NCBI RefSeq assembly: GCF_048564905.1
Contig: NC_133021.1
Location: 29,089,097-29,153,096, forward strand
Direction of reading: 5' to 3'
Length of the DNA: 64,000 nt
From: Vicugna pacos
Taxonomy: Eukaryota; Chordata; Mammalia; Artiodactyla; Camelidae
In this document: positions 11,796-24,205 of the stretch, in pieces
How positions within the stretch are numbered: the first letter of the stretch is position 1
How the letters are laid out: every line of letters starts with the position of its first letter
Made by a program: the position numbers and the translations under genes
The notes under the pieces: generated by a model
What the model was told of the DNA's origin: nothing
Databases searched by the model: none
What the model saw: only the letters and a program-made list of their open reading frames with translations

Positions 11796-13441
11796 GTTCT
11801 GGCGTGAATATGCATGCTGTTTACCGAGATAAGGGGACCTTGGAGGAGGAGATTACAGGCTTTTAGGTTTGAATATGATGAGGTTGACCTGTCTGAAATA
11901 GAGTTAAATGGAATTCCATCAGGTATATGGAACTAGTGTTCATGGAAGATATTTGGACAGGAGATATAGACTTGGAATTCATGAGTTAGAGAGAAATTGA
12001 ATCCAGAGGAATGGATAAAAATACCCAAGGGAAGTGCATTGAGTTAGAAGAGAAATGGATTTAGAGTTCAGTGGTGGGGAATGACAGCATTTAAGGCACA
12101 GGCAGGAGGTAATGTCTTTGAATAAAAATGAAAAGAAATAACCAGATGACTGGGTAAATTGGAAGAGAGTTTGTGTCTGCAATCATGATTTTTTTTTTAA
12201 CTTCCAAAAATTAAGATTTTATAGCTCATACAGCAGCAAAGCCTGACCTGACCTGACCTGAGGACAGAATAATAAATTCTAGGGCATCTCGTGATTTATC
12301 ACCCAGAGACATATCTGGGAAAGCACGTAGGATTGCTTAAACGAACCATAATTCTGTGTCATTCTAAACTTATTCATGTTATGCATCAGTGAAACTAGAG
12401 TCAAAGGGGTAGTGATGGCTTTAGCCACCCTGCCTTTATCAAGACCTAGTGAGGACAGGGCTCTCTCAGTAGCTCCCACGGCAGCGGGTACTGATTTGGA
12501 TTTATTCGTCTCTTCCTCTGAGAGCTCCATGCTGAAGGGGCCAAAAAGCCCTTGCTAACAGTGGCTCATCCAGCACTACATATAGGAACTAAGGGATAAA
12601 CATGGGAAGGATTTGAGATACCCCTGACCCTATTATGAAGTTGATTTGAACCCAAATTTTATATGTCAAATTACTCCCTTGAGTCTCACCTGGTATGTAA
12701 AGCATGGTAGTGACCTGGAGCCCCAGAAAGTAATGTGAGCTTAGAGACACACTAAAAGCTCTGGCTGGATGTTCCCTCACCCCCCTCTCCAGTTATACTG
12801 TCTGTTACTCACCAGTTTTACAGAGCCCTTACTAAAGGTTGCCCCGACACCTGCTTCTTTAATTCTGGGTTTGTGAACTGACTCACATCAGAGAATTACG
12901 TGAGGAGTTGTGACTTGAACAAGGTCTCTTACAACCAGGCTCTCATTCAGCCGAACTGGAATTTTCTCATCATGTGAGTCTCATAGAAAAACTCCTGATG
13001 GGTATACATTTCTCTGACCCTATGGATTCCATGAACACAGTCCCAAGTAGGGAGGGGCTGGTCTGCTGCCTGTCACAGTCACCACACACCCCTTGCCTCT
13101 GCCAGCCTCGTGCCAGTTTGGGGGCCTCTACCACGCAAAGAGCCTGCTGTCCCCTCTGCACGTCAAGGAGGCCGTTTCACCAGTGAAGCCTCCCACTCGG
13201 CAGCAGCTACGAGCTACCAAAGGCAGCCAAGAAATTCATGTCAAATTGCTGGCTCACAGCCCTCACCTCCCACAGTATTTCTCACAGCTTCAGGGTGGTT
13301 CTTTTAGGGCCTCCCAGGGGCCATAGCTTGTTCTTGGATGGGAGGGAGGATAGGCAGGGATAAATCCATTCTGGCACTCCTTTTTCTGTGGATGTTTGGA
13401 TAATTTTCCCATTATTCCAAAAAGTTTCTGATGTAGTGTCT
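11796..13441. other. Intergenic DNA with a short CCTGA tandem repeat
   Basis: No gene is supported. Four CCTGA units lie at about 12242-12262. The segment 13020-13330 is GC-richer and gives overlapping frames of 65-77 codons in two plus-strand phases, a pattern expected from composition rather than from a gene. Confidence 0.4.
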
Positions 13442-13747
13442 TCACTGAGACATTTTTTTAAAGAGAATGGGATTTGGGTTCACAAAGTATAGGTGGCGTA
13501 GACTTTCAGCAGAGCCAGGCTCTGTATCGTCGGGCCCTGTGCTCTTGATAGGGACAGGTGCTTTGAAGAGGGTGTGGACAGACTGACATTGAGCTGGACG
13601 GCTGCTTATAGTTGGGCAGTCGGCTTTAAGCTGCCGTGGTTTGGGTGTCAGAGGCTTTAAAGCAGACATGGGTATTTTGACCTCAGGGGCTGACTGCACT
13701 TTGTACTCTACAGGTAAGTGCCTATTTCTGAACAAGGAGAGATTCAA
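13442..13747 (-). other. 101-codon open frame of unknown meaning
   Basis: An uninterrupted minus-strand frame of 101 codons, proline-, lysine- and serine-rich. I recognise no domain, signal peptide or membrane segment, and no neighbouring frame extends it. A single frame of this length is expected by chance in a window this size. It is recorded because it is one of the longer frames outside recognised repeats. Confidence 0.2.
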
Positions 13748-16700
13748 GTAAAGGCCCTCAGGTCTCTACAAAGCACAGGTCACAGATCAGAGCCAAGAGG
13801 CAGGTGATCGAAGTCAAGAAGGGGCAGGCTTTGGCCAAAAAATGGGGCCTAGAAAGAAAAGATCAGCCACATGGATTGTTAGCAAGCTCATACCCTTTCT
13901 TCAGTGTCAGGACTTCAGGATGAACCCTGCCTCAGTTTATTGCCTTAGTTTTTTCCAAGGAGATAAGATTATAACTAATTGATATTGGTATCCAGAGTGG
14001 ATCTTTAATGAACACCCACTCCTCTACATGACAAAATTATTTTTCATAGCAGCCATGGAATAATCAGTACAATCATTATTTTTGTTTGTTCTGTAGTTGT
14101 AAAGCAATTAACAAAAGGAAGAATACATTTCTGTTTTAAAGATATTACTGAAATTCAAGAAAATATTTCGTGTATGAATGAACATTTAGACTTGACAAAC
14201 AAAAATGCTACATCTCACAGTTGGCATTCCGTTTCATTCTTGCAAACATTAAACACAAATGAAAACTTCAGTGTTTGCACAGACAGAATTAAAAAAACCA
14301 AGTTGATTTCTGTGTCTTTGCAATAGCTATGCCATCCCGCTTATCTGGATCTATAGTTTAAATGTAGGATTATGTAATACCACGAGGGTATTTGGGGATA
14401 CAAATTGCACTTGAAACAAACTCGAACAATTCCCAACACGTACATACTTGCTTTTGAAACAAAAGTATGTAGATCAGTCTGTATATGTCAGGGGCTAATC
14501 ATTTACACGGGGGTACTCAGAACTACTTTCCAGATAAAACACAATGTTTATTTAAGGATAAGTAAAAATATGTGATTTTAGAGCTTATGTATTATTGAAA
14601 TTTAGTGGTAGAAATTGTTTTGAACTTAGAACAACAAAAGATTTTATCATAAAGGGATATTTTATCACTGGCATTGTTTAGAATTGCTGGCAAATGGTAA
14701 TAATAAAAAGCAGACTGACTTTAATAAGTTTTATTATGGTTCTTAATTTTCTTAAAGCATTAAGAGATGATTGAAACCAGGCAGACCCCCACCACCCTGC
14801 TCTTGGTCTGTCGGCAGTTAAGCAAGAGTTCCATGGTAGGGAAAACAATGTTTTTAATAAGCCTTTTCAGCATGAAGAATGAGGAAAAAAATTTGCTATT
14901 TTTAAGTTAGTTTATCAGGACAGATTTTGAGCACCATAGTGAACATGGGTAGAGTTGCAGTTGTAAATGACTAAATCCTGGCCTAGGGAGAAAGAGTGGA
15001 TGGGGGAAGCTGGTCAAAGTCTTTCCTGATCCAACACTCCTGGGATTATATGAATGTTTTCCAAGGCCAGAGTTCAGTATTAGCAAGCATAGTTGAGTAA
15101 CAGATGAAAACTGCTTACCTAGGGGTCTCTACCTGGAGGGTGCTTATCTAGATAGTTGATGCATTTGCCTCCATTTTACCCATTACTTCCTTTCTAGGGC
15201 TGTTCTTCAGCTGGGCAGGGAACCAGCTGCTGTCTCCTGGGCCCTTAGAAACATGTCACTGTTACATCCAGGATTCATTCAAGTAATCCTGTAGAAATGT
15301 AGAGTCAGCTGTCTACCCTAGTTGGCACACTTAGTCAAGGAACCCTGATTGATTCATCTCTACTGATAAATTCAGCCAAATCCAAAATAATGTTTTACCC
15401 TCTTTGCTTGAGTCTATTTTCACATATATTTCTGAGGTTTTTGCAGAAAATGTTTAAAAGTTTTACAATTTAGGGCATTTGTCGGTTTTCTCCTCCCGAG
15501 GTGAAGTTTGTGTTTGCGTGCTTCTGGGGCATGCCGGGATCTGATGCTAATCGGTAGTCTTGGAACTGATGCTGGTGGTAAGGCATTAGAGAATTGGCTT
15601 CCCCTGGCAGGTGACCATGAATAAGGCCATTCCTAGGTCTTTGGAGGGATGGATAAGTCACTCCAGATAGGAAAAGGGAAGATACTCATTTCTCAAAGAG
15701 AGTTAACACGCGTTTGAGTGCCACAGAGTGAGGGGTTAGGAATAGTTCAGAGAATTCTGAATGTTCTCCATTTCCTTAGGATACCATTTCAGTTCTCAAG
15801 GTCATAGACTTCTCTAGTGAACACCCTAAAATTCTCATGGGAGACCCAGACTGTAAATTTAAGTGAGCCTACAATCATGGGGCCCATTGGATCAGCCTTT
15901 TTGATGCAACAAGAAAAAAGATATCTTAATCTCCATTGGAAGGCTGACACGAGAGAGTCTTTAAACACAGTCATTTAAAAAAAAAAATCTCTTTTAGCAC
16001 AGTCACAAAAAATCAGTCTATAACCTGTTTAGAGAATTTAAGAACTTCAGGTTGGCCATCATGTTTCTTTAGCTTCCTGGAAATTTATTAGAAACAGGCA
16101 CCCAAATCCACAGTCCTGGAATTCAGCCACCCCTTTCTGGAAGGGTCCACTCCCCAAAGTTTTGCCTTGAGTGGCACTTCACTGCAGGTGACCACAGGCA
16201 AGAATTAGATTAGTTTCTTCACCACTGCTTGCCATGAAGTGCTAAGGTCAAGTTTCTAATACGAGATGATTTTTATTGCCTTCAGCTCTAAGCAAGCCAG
16301 AAAACCGATTCGAGCTCTCCTCCATGATGGTTGTTCTGTGCATTCACTCCTGGAACCAATTTCTGTATCAGCCTGAAAGGATTTTCATTGCTAAATGATT
16401 CAAGCAGAAAATAAAGGTTTTGAACGGTTATTAGGGGGTTCATAGACTTACTGGAAACACTGGAGAACTAAGCAGAGAAAACTGGAAAAAACGAAGGGGC
16501 TTTTGATGAAAAGAATGCCCAGATCCATTCTGGTGGAATATATCTGAGCACGGGATACCAGAGTTAGCTCTGTGTCTCTGAGAGGCCTCAGAGGCCTCCG
16601 CTGACACCCTCACCACTACTGTGGTCATACACTTCTAGCTCCAAATTCAAGATGTATCCATTGGTCTGACACATGCTCATGGCCTTCCGTCTCCCACCCT

Positions 16701-16859
16701 ATTTGACGTTGGCCCAGGGAAGCTGCAAAAGCAAGACATTTGGGTTGTTAGTTTCTAAGTCAGGAGGCAAATTCTGCTTCCCACCAGACCGTGTAAGATG
16801 AGAATTTTCTAAACACTGGAAAGAGGGCTGCCCCAAACTAGCCAATGTTTATTATGCTC
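13748..16859. other. Intergenic DNA, nothing recognised
   Basis: About 3 kb of unique-looking sequence. Frames are all about 63 codons or shorter and carry no features. No tRNA-like, SINE or LINE pattern was seen by eye. Confidence 0.45.
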
Positions 16860-17265
16860 TTGTGCTCTGCTCCACCCACACCAGCCACCTTCTTCCTTTC
16901 CTGGAACATTCCAAGCACCTTCTCTTTTTAAGACTCTGCTACTAGGGGCTCTCTTCCCCACATCTTCCTATGGCTGGCTTCTCCCCATCAGGCATGTCCC
17001 ACATTAAATACCATCTCTCCCAAGTGGCCTTCCTCCGCTGCCCTGTCTAAAGGGAAGGGGCTTCCCTGATCTGTCTCCATCAGTCACTCTCTACCCCATT
17101 ACTTAGATTTCTTTGCCGCATCCCTTCTCCCTATCTGAAGTGATCTAATGTATGTGTTTACGTGCTTATCACCTGTCATTACCATCTAGAATGTAAGTAG
17201 CATGAAGTCAGAGACCTTGCCTATGCCCTGGTTTATCGAGATCCCAGGCTGACGTAGGCCAAGAC
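16860..17265 (+). repeat. L2-type repeat, 3' region
   Basis: The order of blocks fits the L2-associated consensus: CTCTGCTCCACCCACACC, CCTGGAACATTCCAAGCACC, ATGGCTGGCTTCTCCCC, GTGGCCTTCCT, CAGTCACTCTCTACCCCATT, CTATCTGAAGTGATCT, and TAGAATGTAAGTAGCATGA with CAGAGACCTTG. About 400 bases are retained, which is long for such an old element. Confidence 0.7.
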
Positions 17266-17944
17266 CTCTGTGGAATGTGTGGCTCGGACAGAGCTGGGAT
17301 ACAGGGATTGCCCATAACTCTCTTATATATTATTATTGGCTTTCATTTTTCCCAGAAGAGGGCTCAGCAAGGGGCGTCAGCTCCCAAGCTCAGCCTGAAT
17401 GTAAATAATGCATGATTGTGAAAGACTTTGAAAATATAAAAGACCACATCAATTCTAAATCTTATTCTCAATGCATGCGGATTGTTCTGTAGGTACCATT
17501 TTCTGGCCAATCAAACTACACATTATATGCGATGTAGAGGTCCTACTGAGTAAATCACCATTTCAGCATATACTGATTTATGGCAATTTTTTGTTGAAAT
17601 GATGAACTCTGCATGCCTCTATGGTATGTGCCTTTGACATGCACTGGGCAGTGTTCCAAATGTCAAATCAACATTTGGGGTTTTTACCATTCACCTTAGG
17701 GAATTAAATACATTTTCTGAAGTTTCTGAAAGGGTCCAAAAACATGAAAACATCCTAAAGGCAAGTCTCAGTGATTCTGAGACACCAGGTAAAATTTTCA
17801 AGGGTTTCTTGATAGGAAAATTCTCATACCGTGCTTCTAAAATGGCATAAAATCATGTCACTGAGTCAATGATAATTTGCTTGAAGCAATTATATCTTGG
17901 CTTTTGGAGTCTCAGTTTGACCAAAAGACAGATGTGTATTGTTC
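17266..17944. other. Intergenic DNA, nothing recognised
   Basis: Unique-looking AT-rich sequence without supported genes or recognised repeats. Confidence 0.45.
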
Positions 17945-18075
17945 AAAGACCCAAGGCTGAATCCATGAGGACTCTCATTTCTGCCATTACCTAAATGTAT
18001 GATCTTGGGAAGTCACTTTACCACTATCAACCACAGAATATTGGGTAAAATAACCTCTAAGTCCCATGGTACTAA
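17945..18075 (+). repeat. MIR fragment (5' core)
   Basis: TCTGCCATTACCTAAATG followed by GATCTTGGGAAGTCACTTTA and a GGTAAAATAACCTC block corresponds to the MIR core (TGTGACCTTGGGCAAGTTACTTAA in consensus). Diverged. Confidence 0.6.
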
Positions 18076-20005
18076 TACCCCAGCTGTTTGAGCTCTAGGA
18101 AATAACCTCTCTATACCCTGTGTGGTGATGTTGGTGGAAACCTCTTCATGATTCTGAGATGAAACTTAGTTTGATTTCAAAAAACATCATGGCACAACCT
18201 GTTTTTTGACATTTATTTCTCCCCATCTGAATCAGAAAAGTGATCTCTTTCTAGGAGATTTCTCCCTTCAAAGAAGTATAGTTTGTTAACTAAAATCAGG
18301 TAAATATTTGAGATTTCCATTCTGGAGCTGACTTGGTCTGTCTCTAAATAGCCAACATTATGAACTCGGGCAAAGGCTGTTGAAATCCCCTTCTGCTTGC
18401 TGCCTCGTTTAGCTTTGACACAGAGGAGATTTGCCATCATCTTTAGAAATTCCTTCTCTCTTTTTTTGGCACTGCAGAAAATCATCTACATTTTTATGAT
18501 TTTGCTTTATTAGTGATTCCAGTGGAAGCCCCTGATGTTTCTGTAAGAAACTCCTGATTCGCTTTGGTTGATTCGCTCCCAGGAGGAGAAAGATGAGATT
18601 CTATGAGAGAAGCTCTGGTTTTGCTTTAAGGGGAAGGCAGCTGGGCTCAGGTGCCGAGTTGATAAGGAGCAGAGAACTGGGCACCATCCAAGCAGAAAAC
18701 TCAGAGTCCCAAAAATTGCTAAGGCAGAGAAAGGCATAAGACACACGTGACTTGTTCTGAGCATATGTGCTTAAGCCAGAGAAGAAAATTTAAGGGAGAG
18801 ACTGCTTTCTTGTGCCAGTTAGAGCTCCTTATAGCAATCATTTGACAGGCAAACCTATATCACTTGAGATTTCTAAAATACAACATGTCTCTCACATATG
18901 GCATAGGGTATTTTTATCCCCAAATCCACATTGTCTCAAATGAGAAATTGTAAGGAGAAAACCATAGCAGTATTTTAGGGGTAAATTTGGTCACTTGGAG
19001 ACCCCTGTGTCTCTCCTGCCCCATCCCTGTCCACCCCACTGAGAACTGTGACCTGCACTCCCCTTATATCTGCTCCCAATATTTATAATTATTTATTTTA
19101 AATTGTCAAAATGCACTGATCATACATCAAATGTCTACTTCAATAGGACACAGAAAGTGTTGTCGCTGTCCATTTGTCTGTGGCAAGGTTTTCAAAATGA
19201 TGAGGCCCAGAGATACTGTAAATTTCCATCACATGCTGCTGTTGTAAAAGTAAAAAGTGAAATGGACATGGAAACATACATTGTCCCTCCAGAAATAAAC
19301 TCTCGATGAGGAAGCTGTTCAACTCCAAGCTAAGGTCCCTACCAGTATGACTATTCCATGATGACACATCTTTTCCACAAAACACACCACCATTTAAAAA
19401 TCCTCTTCAGCTGCTGCGGGAACACAAACAGAACTGAGGCATATCAGTGTCCTCTACAGGCTCACAATAGATTCTTCAAGGAGTTACTGACTCGCCTCAG
19501 ACACTGTGACGTGTGGTGACTCACACAGCATTGAGGGAAGCCCCATGACCCCGGAAGCCTCTGGCAGTCTGATTCTGTCTCAAGCGCATTTTTAAGTCAC
19601 TGTGTCCCTGATATTCATCTGAACTGGCCCTTATCTGTTTCCAAGAACCCATTCCCCTGGGTTGGCCACGGAGAGCCCATTCCTCATTTCCTGTGTTTTG
19701 GAGGTGGGGGTTGAATGGGATGGTCCCTCTGGAGCCACATTCAATGGTGACATCCTGAAGGGCTAGCTGCTGAAGCACAGGCACCCCTACCCCGTCCTGT
19801 TGGACTGATGGAAAAATGCATATGGTGGTTGGTCAGCATTTAGTGTGTTTTTCTGGATGCCTGGTTTGACTCTAACTACTGCCAACTAGCTCAGGGAGAG
19901 GGGAACTTGAACATTTTGGTTGAAATTTTCCAACATACAAAATGCATATTATAACAGTGGAAACTGTCTCAAAGCTGTGGCAGGGGCCAAGTGGATTAAA
20001 ATATA
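18076..20005. other. Intergenic DNA, nothing recognised
   Basis: Frames of 84-90 codons occur on the minus strand (18213-18485, 18510-18764, 19521-19784). None shows a recognisable domain, conserved splice context or coding-like pattern, so they are left as chance frames. Confidence 0.4.
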
Positions 20006-20014
20006 TAAAATTTG

Positions 20015-20245
20015 AATATGTTTAGAACAGTGCCTGGACAGCATTTTATGTGTGTTCACTATCATTATCATGTGATACAGCAATATTTGACTGGTTAGTC
20101 ATTCTTAGGGGCTTTGTACAGTGTCTATCATGATTAAACATTTCATTCCATCTGTGTCATGGCTCTGTGAGGTTAGTAGGAAAGATCCACTTGCCCCCTT
20201 TACTGATGAAAAATAGATTATTGATCTATTTGGTATTTCTAACTG
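20015..20245 (+). repeat. MIR-type fragments
   Basis: A MIR 3' end pattern (TAGAACAGTGCCTGGACAGC) is followed by a second MIR-like stretch with GCTCTGTGAGGTTAG and CTTTACTGATGAAAAATAG. Both are heavily diverged. The boundary between them is unclear. Confidence 0.45.
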
Positions 20246-20284
20246 TATGCTGTGAAGTTAGATGGAAGTAGGGAAATTATACCA

Positions 20285-20600
20285 ATATTCATGTTTCTTG
20301 AGTGCCTGCAACTGGTCAGACATGGTGGCCAGTCCAAAGACAACAGCTGAAGAATACATTCTGAAGTTTAGGTTCCTAAGAGTTGTATATTTAATTAGGA
20401 ATACATAATGTAAGCAGGTATTTTATTAAAATCATTGTGCTATAAGGGTTGTTTACTATAGCTATGGTGATCTAGAAGAGAGAGTAGACTTGCCTGGGGA
20501 AATCAGGAAAGGCTTCACAGAGGAGGTGATATTTTTGGATGGCCTTTGAAGGAAAAGTCAGATTTCTCTAGATGAAGAAAGAAGCAATGGAGGGCATGTT
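20285..20600 (+). repeat. Old interspersed repeat, L2-like
   Basis: Carries TTTCTTGAGTGCCTGC, an A/T-rich centre, then AATCAGGAAAGGCTTCACAG and AGGAGGTGATATTTTTGGAT. This is the same order as the old repeat at 6005-6295 (its consensus end has GGGAAGGCCTCACTGAGAAGGTGACATT). It is therefore a related copy. Confidence 0.5.
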
Positions 20601-20649
20601 TGTTGACTTCTAGTGAGATTTCTTCTCATGACTGGTCTGTTCTCATTGG

Positions 20650-21098
20650 TTAATAATACATTTTACATTTGAGTCTATGATCCACTTTGAGTTACTTTTT
20701 TGTGAAGAGTGTAAGGTCGGTGTCTAAATTCTTTTTTTGCACATGAATGTCCAGTTTTTCCAGCACCATTTGTTGAAGAGACTATCTTTGCTCCATTGTA
20801 TTACCTTTGTTCCTTTGTCAAAGATCAGTTGGCTGTGTGTATGTGGGCCTATTTCTAGATTCTCTCTTCTTTTCCATTGATCTATTTGTCTATTCTTTTA
20901 CCAGTTCCACTCTTTCTTGGTTACTTTAGCTTGACAGTAAGTCTTGAAGTTAGAGAGTGTTAGTCTTCTAAATTTGTCCTTCCCCTTCAAGAGTGTGTTG
21001 GCTCTTCTGAGTCTTTTGCCTCTCCAAATACACTTTAGAAACAGTTTGTTTGATATTCATTAACTTACTGGTATTTTGATTGAGACTTCCTGTGATTT
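20650..21098 (-). mobile_element. LINE-1 ORF2 fragment
   Basis: Reads as the reverse complement of L1 ORF2 sequence. Plus-strand landmarks in order are GAGTCTATGATCCACTTTGA, CAGCACCATTTGTTGAAGAG, CCTTTGTCAAAGATCAGTTG and CATTGATCTATTTGTCTATT. It is an internal fragment of the reverse-transcriptase ORF, truncated at both ends and no longer open. The middle resembles the equivalent part of the L1 at 59.3-60.8 kb. Confidence 0.85.
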
Positions 21099-21116
21099 TT
21101 TTATAGTGATTAAAAC

Positions 21117-21436
21117 TGTACTGTCCAATTGAGTAGCCATGAGCCACAAGTGACTAACGAGCCCTTGAAATATAGCTAGTCTGAGTTGATATATGCTATG
21201 AGTGTAAAATACACACAGGATATTGAAGATCACAGATACAAAATAATGAAAAGTATATTACTGTTTTTGTATGGCTTACATGTTGAAATGACTATATTTG
21301 GTATATGTTCACAGAATAAAATATACTATTAAAGTTAATTTTCCCATTTCTTTTTACTTTTTCTTGATATGGCTCCTAGAAAATATAAAATTCCCTATTT
21401 GGCCAATATTATATTTATGTTTAATAATAGTGCTTT
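21117..21436 (+). mobile_element. Non-autonomous DNA transposon (CTGTCCAAT-type)
   Basis: The left end CTGTACTGTCCAATTGAGTA and the sequence GAGCCACAAGTGACTAACGA match a common mammalian MITE-like repeat whose ends read ...GTCCAATA... and ...TATTGGACAG.... The interior (GTGTAAAATACACACAGGAT, ACATGTTGAAATGA, TTTCTTTTTACTTTTT) follows in the expected order. I do not recall the family name with certainty. It has no coding capacity. Confidence 0.6.
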
Positions 21437-21440
21437 AGAG

Positions 21441-22135
21441 AGCCTGGGAGGGCACCTGTATTCTCTCTTCATTAAAGCTCTTACCTGGTTGGAGCAGCTA
21501 AAATAGTTCACAGAGGAATAACTTTAGTGTAGACCTGGATATCCTGCCAGCATTTCTAACTAACCTACAAGAGTCCTCGGAAATCTCTTAGCTCTGTTTA
21601 AATTATCTTCATTCCATGAAGACATCTTAAACTTACTTAAAAATCCCCTTACTTAACTCACTAACTATGGCAGACAGTATAGAATATTTCACTTAAATTG
21701 CATTCTCAACTCTTGTCTTTCCTATTGCTTTATACTTTGAAGGATATACATTAAAAAAAGTCTCCCCAGGTAGCTCAATAGGCCCAAATAACAGTTTTAG
21801 CCAATGAGACATGTCTAAAGCCTACTGAGGTATGTTTCAATAAAGTGTTTGGCTTTAGGACAAAAAAAGGAGTGCTGCAGCTCCTGAAATCCCTGCCCTC
21901 CTTCTTTTCATCTCCACTGCAGGTGTGTTGCTAACACTGACGTGCCTACGAAGGAAAGGCCAAGAGAATCACATAGATCTTGTGTGTCTGTAAGCTACTG
22001 AATCAATGTCAACAATCACTCAGCTTCAGACTTCTTGCAATATGTGGAATAACCCGCTAATTGTATGAAATTCTGTTAAATAGTTTGTCTGTTACTTGTG
22101 GCTGAACATATTCCCAACTGATGCACCCAAACAGT
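21441..22135. other. Intergenic DNA, nothing recognised
   Basis: Unique-looking sequence without supported genes or recognised repeat families. Confidence 0.45.
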
Positions 22136-22139
22136 TCTT

Positions 22140-22705
22140 CCCTGGGTGTCCAGATTGGAAGCTTGGTGCCATGGATGACTGCCTCCTCTTCACCAAAACC
22201 TGAAATCTGTCATCAAGCCCTTTGTTATCTGTCCCATGTCCTCCAATCTTTTCAAGCTCATTCTCGACACCACAGTACAATCCGTAGATCCCTAGAGCTC
22301 TTAGATGAAATGAGAGATGCCAGTTGCCTCTTAAAAGCTTTTAAAATGATTCTCCATTTCTAATCAGGTGAAGGTCAAATGGCCTAACTTGGCAAGTAAT
22401 TCAAGGTTCTCCAAAATCTGTTCATAATTTACTTTTCTAGACTTAACTGTCCCGTTAATGTACATATACATTTTATTCCTTCACATCATATTTCTCAAGT
22501 GTCTCCCTAAATATTTATGTTACTCCTCCACATCCTTGGTTATACCTCTCCCTCTGTCTGGAACACTGCCGTTTCATGGCACTGTGGAAAGCCGGCCCAT
22601 CTTTTAAAAGCCAGATGACCTGTTACACTGCTCTAGTCACACTTTCTGATTCCTCCCCAGTCAAAAGTGATCTCTCCTGTCCTGCAGCTCTTTTGGTCAC
22701 ATACA
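22140..22705 (+). repeat. L2-type repeat
   Basis: Later blocks fit the same L2-associated consensus as 16860-17265: CTCCAAAATCTGTTCATAAT, CTCCCTCTGTCTGGAACACT, AAAGCCAGATGACCTGTTAC and CACACTTTCTGATTCCTCC. The first 240 bases are less certain. Orientation is plus. Confidence 0.55.
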
Positions 22706-22709
22706 CATT

Positions 22710-23010
22710 TTACTAAAACCCATGTTATGTAGCAAGCACTAGGCTAGGTATTAGCAGTTGAACAATGAGTAAGACATAGTCCCTGCCATTAATGTCCCTA
22801 CAGACGTATGGAAGAGACAGAAAAATATAATTTCAATGTGTAAAGGTCACTTAGCTCAGCCTTGGAGGGTCAGCCTTTGTGACGGTGATGACCGAGGCAA
22901 AAGGACGAGTTAGTAACCAAGTGAAGAAGCAGGCGAGGTCATTCCAGACAAAAAAAGCAGTGTTGAGCAAAAGCAAAGAGACAAGGAACACCATGCTGGG
23001 TTTAATGAAC
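22710..23010 (+). repeat. Old interspersed repeat, L2-like
   Basis: AGCAAGCACTAGGCTAGGTA, ATGAGTAAGACATAGTCCCT, GTTAGTAACCAAGTGAAGAA and TCATTCCAGACAAAAAAAGC follow the order of the old repeat family also seen at 6005 and 20285. A 70-codon frame inside it is incidental. Confidence 0.55.
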
Positions 23011-24125
23011 TATAAGCAATTTGCTGTTGCTGAAGTTTTCTTTCAGTCAATGACCAAACTTTATAGAGATGAAAGGCAGTTGATGGACTAAAAATGTCCT
23101 CAGATTTGATTTCGTGGCAAACGCTTTTTCTAATATCATAGTCCTTTTTATAACAGAGCTATTAAGTAATGCTTCACTTTATTTTTATTTTTTTAAAGAA
23201 AACTAAAACACAAAATGACCAATATATGTGACGGTGTAATTGTCAGTCTGTTTTCCGTTTTTGCACCCTTTGAATTCTCTACAGAATTTGATCTCTGATG
23301 GGTATTTATTATAAGCGAATAAGAAAAAATATTTACAAAAATATCAATCCTTATTTACTAAACTATGCAAGGATGTAATTCCTCCATGTAATGATGAAGA
23401 GATCATATTGTTACACTGTCATGTGGACTTGTTCTTGAGAAAAGAGTTGGTTCATTAAGGTATTAATGACAGCTGTAAAAGATCAGGTCTAATATTTCAG
23501 TTGCTCAGTACAAGAAAAGTCTGTTTCTAGGGTCCTTACCAGAACAAAGCAAGCCTTTCCAATTGAATGGTTCTCTTCCAAGGAGTGATTTGGAGATCCT
23601 TCTCACTCTGCCTTAAGGCTACCTTCTTCTTCAACACTTGTCTGCTAGGTTCACCTTTTCAGTATTCTAGCAGCATGGGAAGAGAAAAGGTCGTACCAAT
23701 CTTGTATAGGAGGTCACTTCTATGCACTACCTGGTTTCTGCTCCAGTTGCTTTGTTTGGAACTCCCAAGTATAAGGGAGGTTTGGAAATGTGGTTGCGTT
23801 GTGAGTCTTAGAAACATAGAAAGTGAGTTTAGTGATCAGCAAACAGTTTGGGCCACATGAGACAGTTAATGGGTCAATTAATTTACCCCAGTGGACATGT
23901 GATGACTTTGTGCTAAAAGTTTAAGGGGTTAATATATTGTCTCAGAAGAACAAAACTGCCTCTTATATCGTTTTTTCCTCTAAAGGCATTTAATTTTATT
24001 CATTGAGTGATTCACTCACTTGTTAATTTCAACAGCCATCCACTAAGCACTTAACATAAGCTAGGGATAATATTAGGAGTGATTGCCAAGAGACAGAAAT
24101 CAGAGATATTGATATGGAATAATTT
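23011..24125. other. Intergenic DNA, nothing recognised
   Basis: A 97-codon plus-strand frame (23567-23860) begins in a hydrophobic stretch but has no recognisable domain. At 24005-24110 there is a weak L2/MIR-like trace. No gene is supported. Confidence 0.4.
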
Positions 24126-24127
24126 GT

Positions 24128-24205
24128 CTCCCCATCTGGCAGAATGCTTTTCCCAAATAGGTGCCCAATAAGCATTTGTTGAAATAATTATTCAATAAAT
24201 GATCA
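24128..24205 (+). repeat. L2 3' end
   Basis: GGTGCCCAATAAGCATTTGT followed by TGAAATAATTATTCAATAA is the terminal L2 signature (consensus GCTCAATAAATGTTTGTTGAATGAATGAA). Confidence 0.6.
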
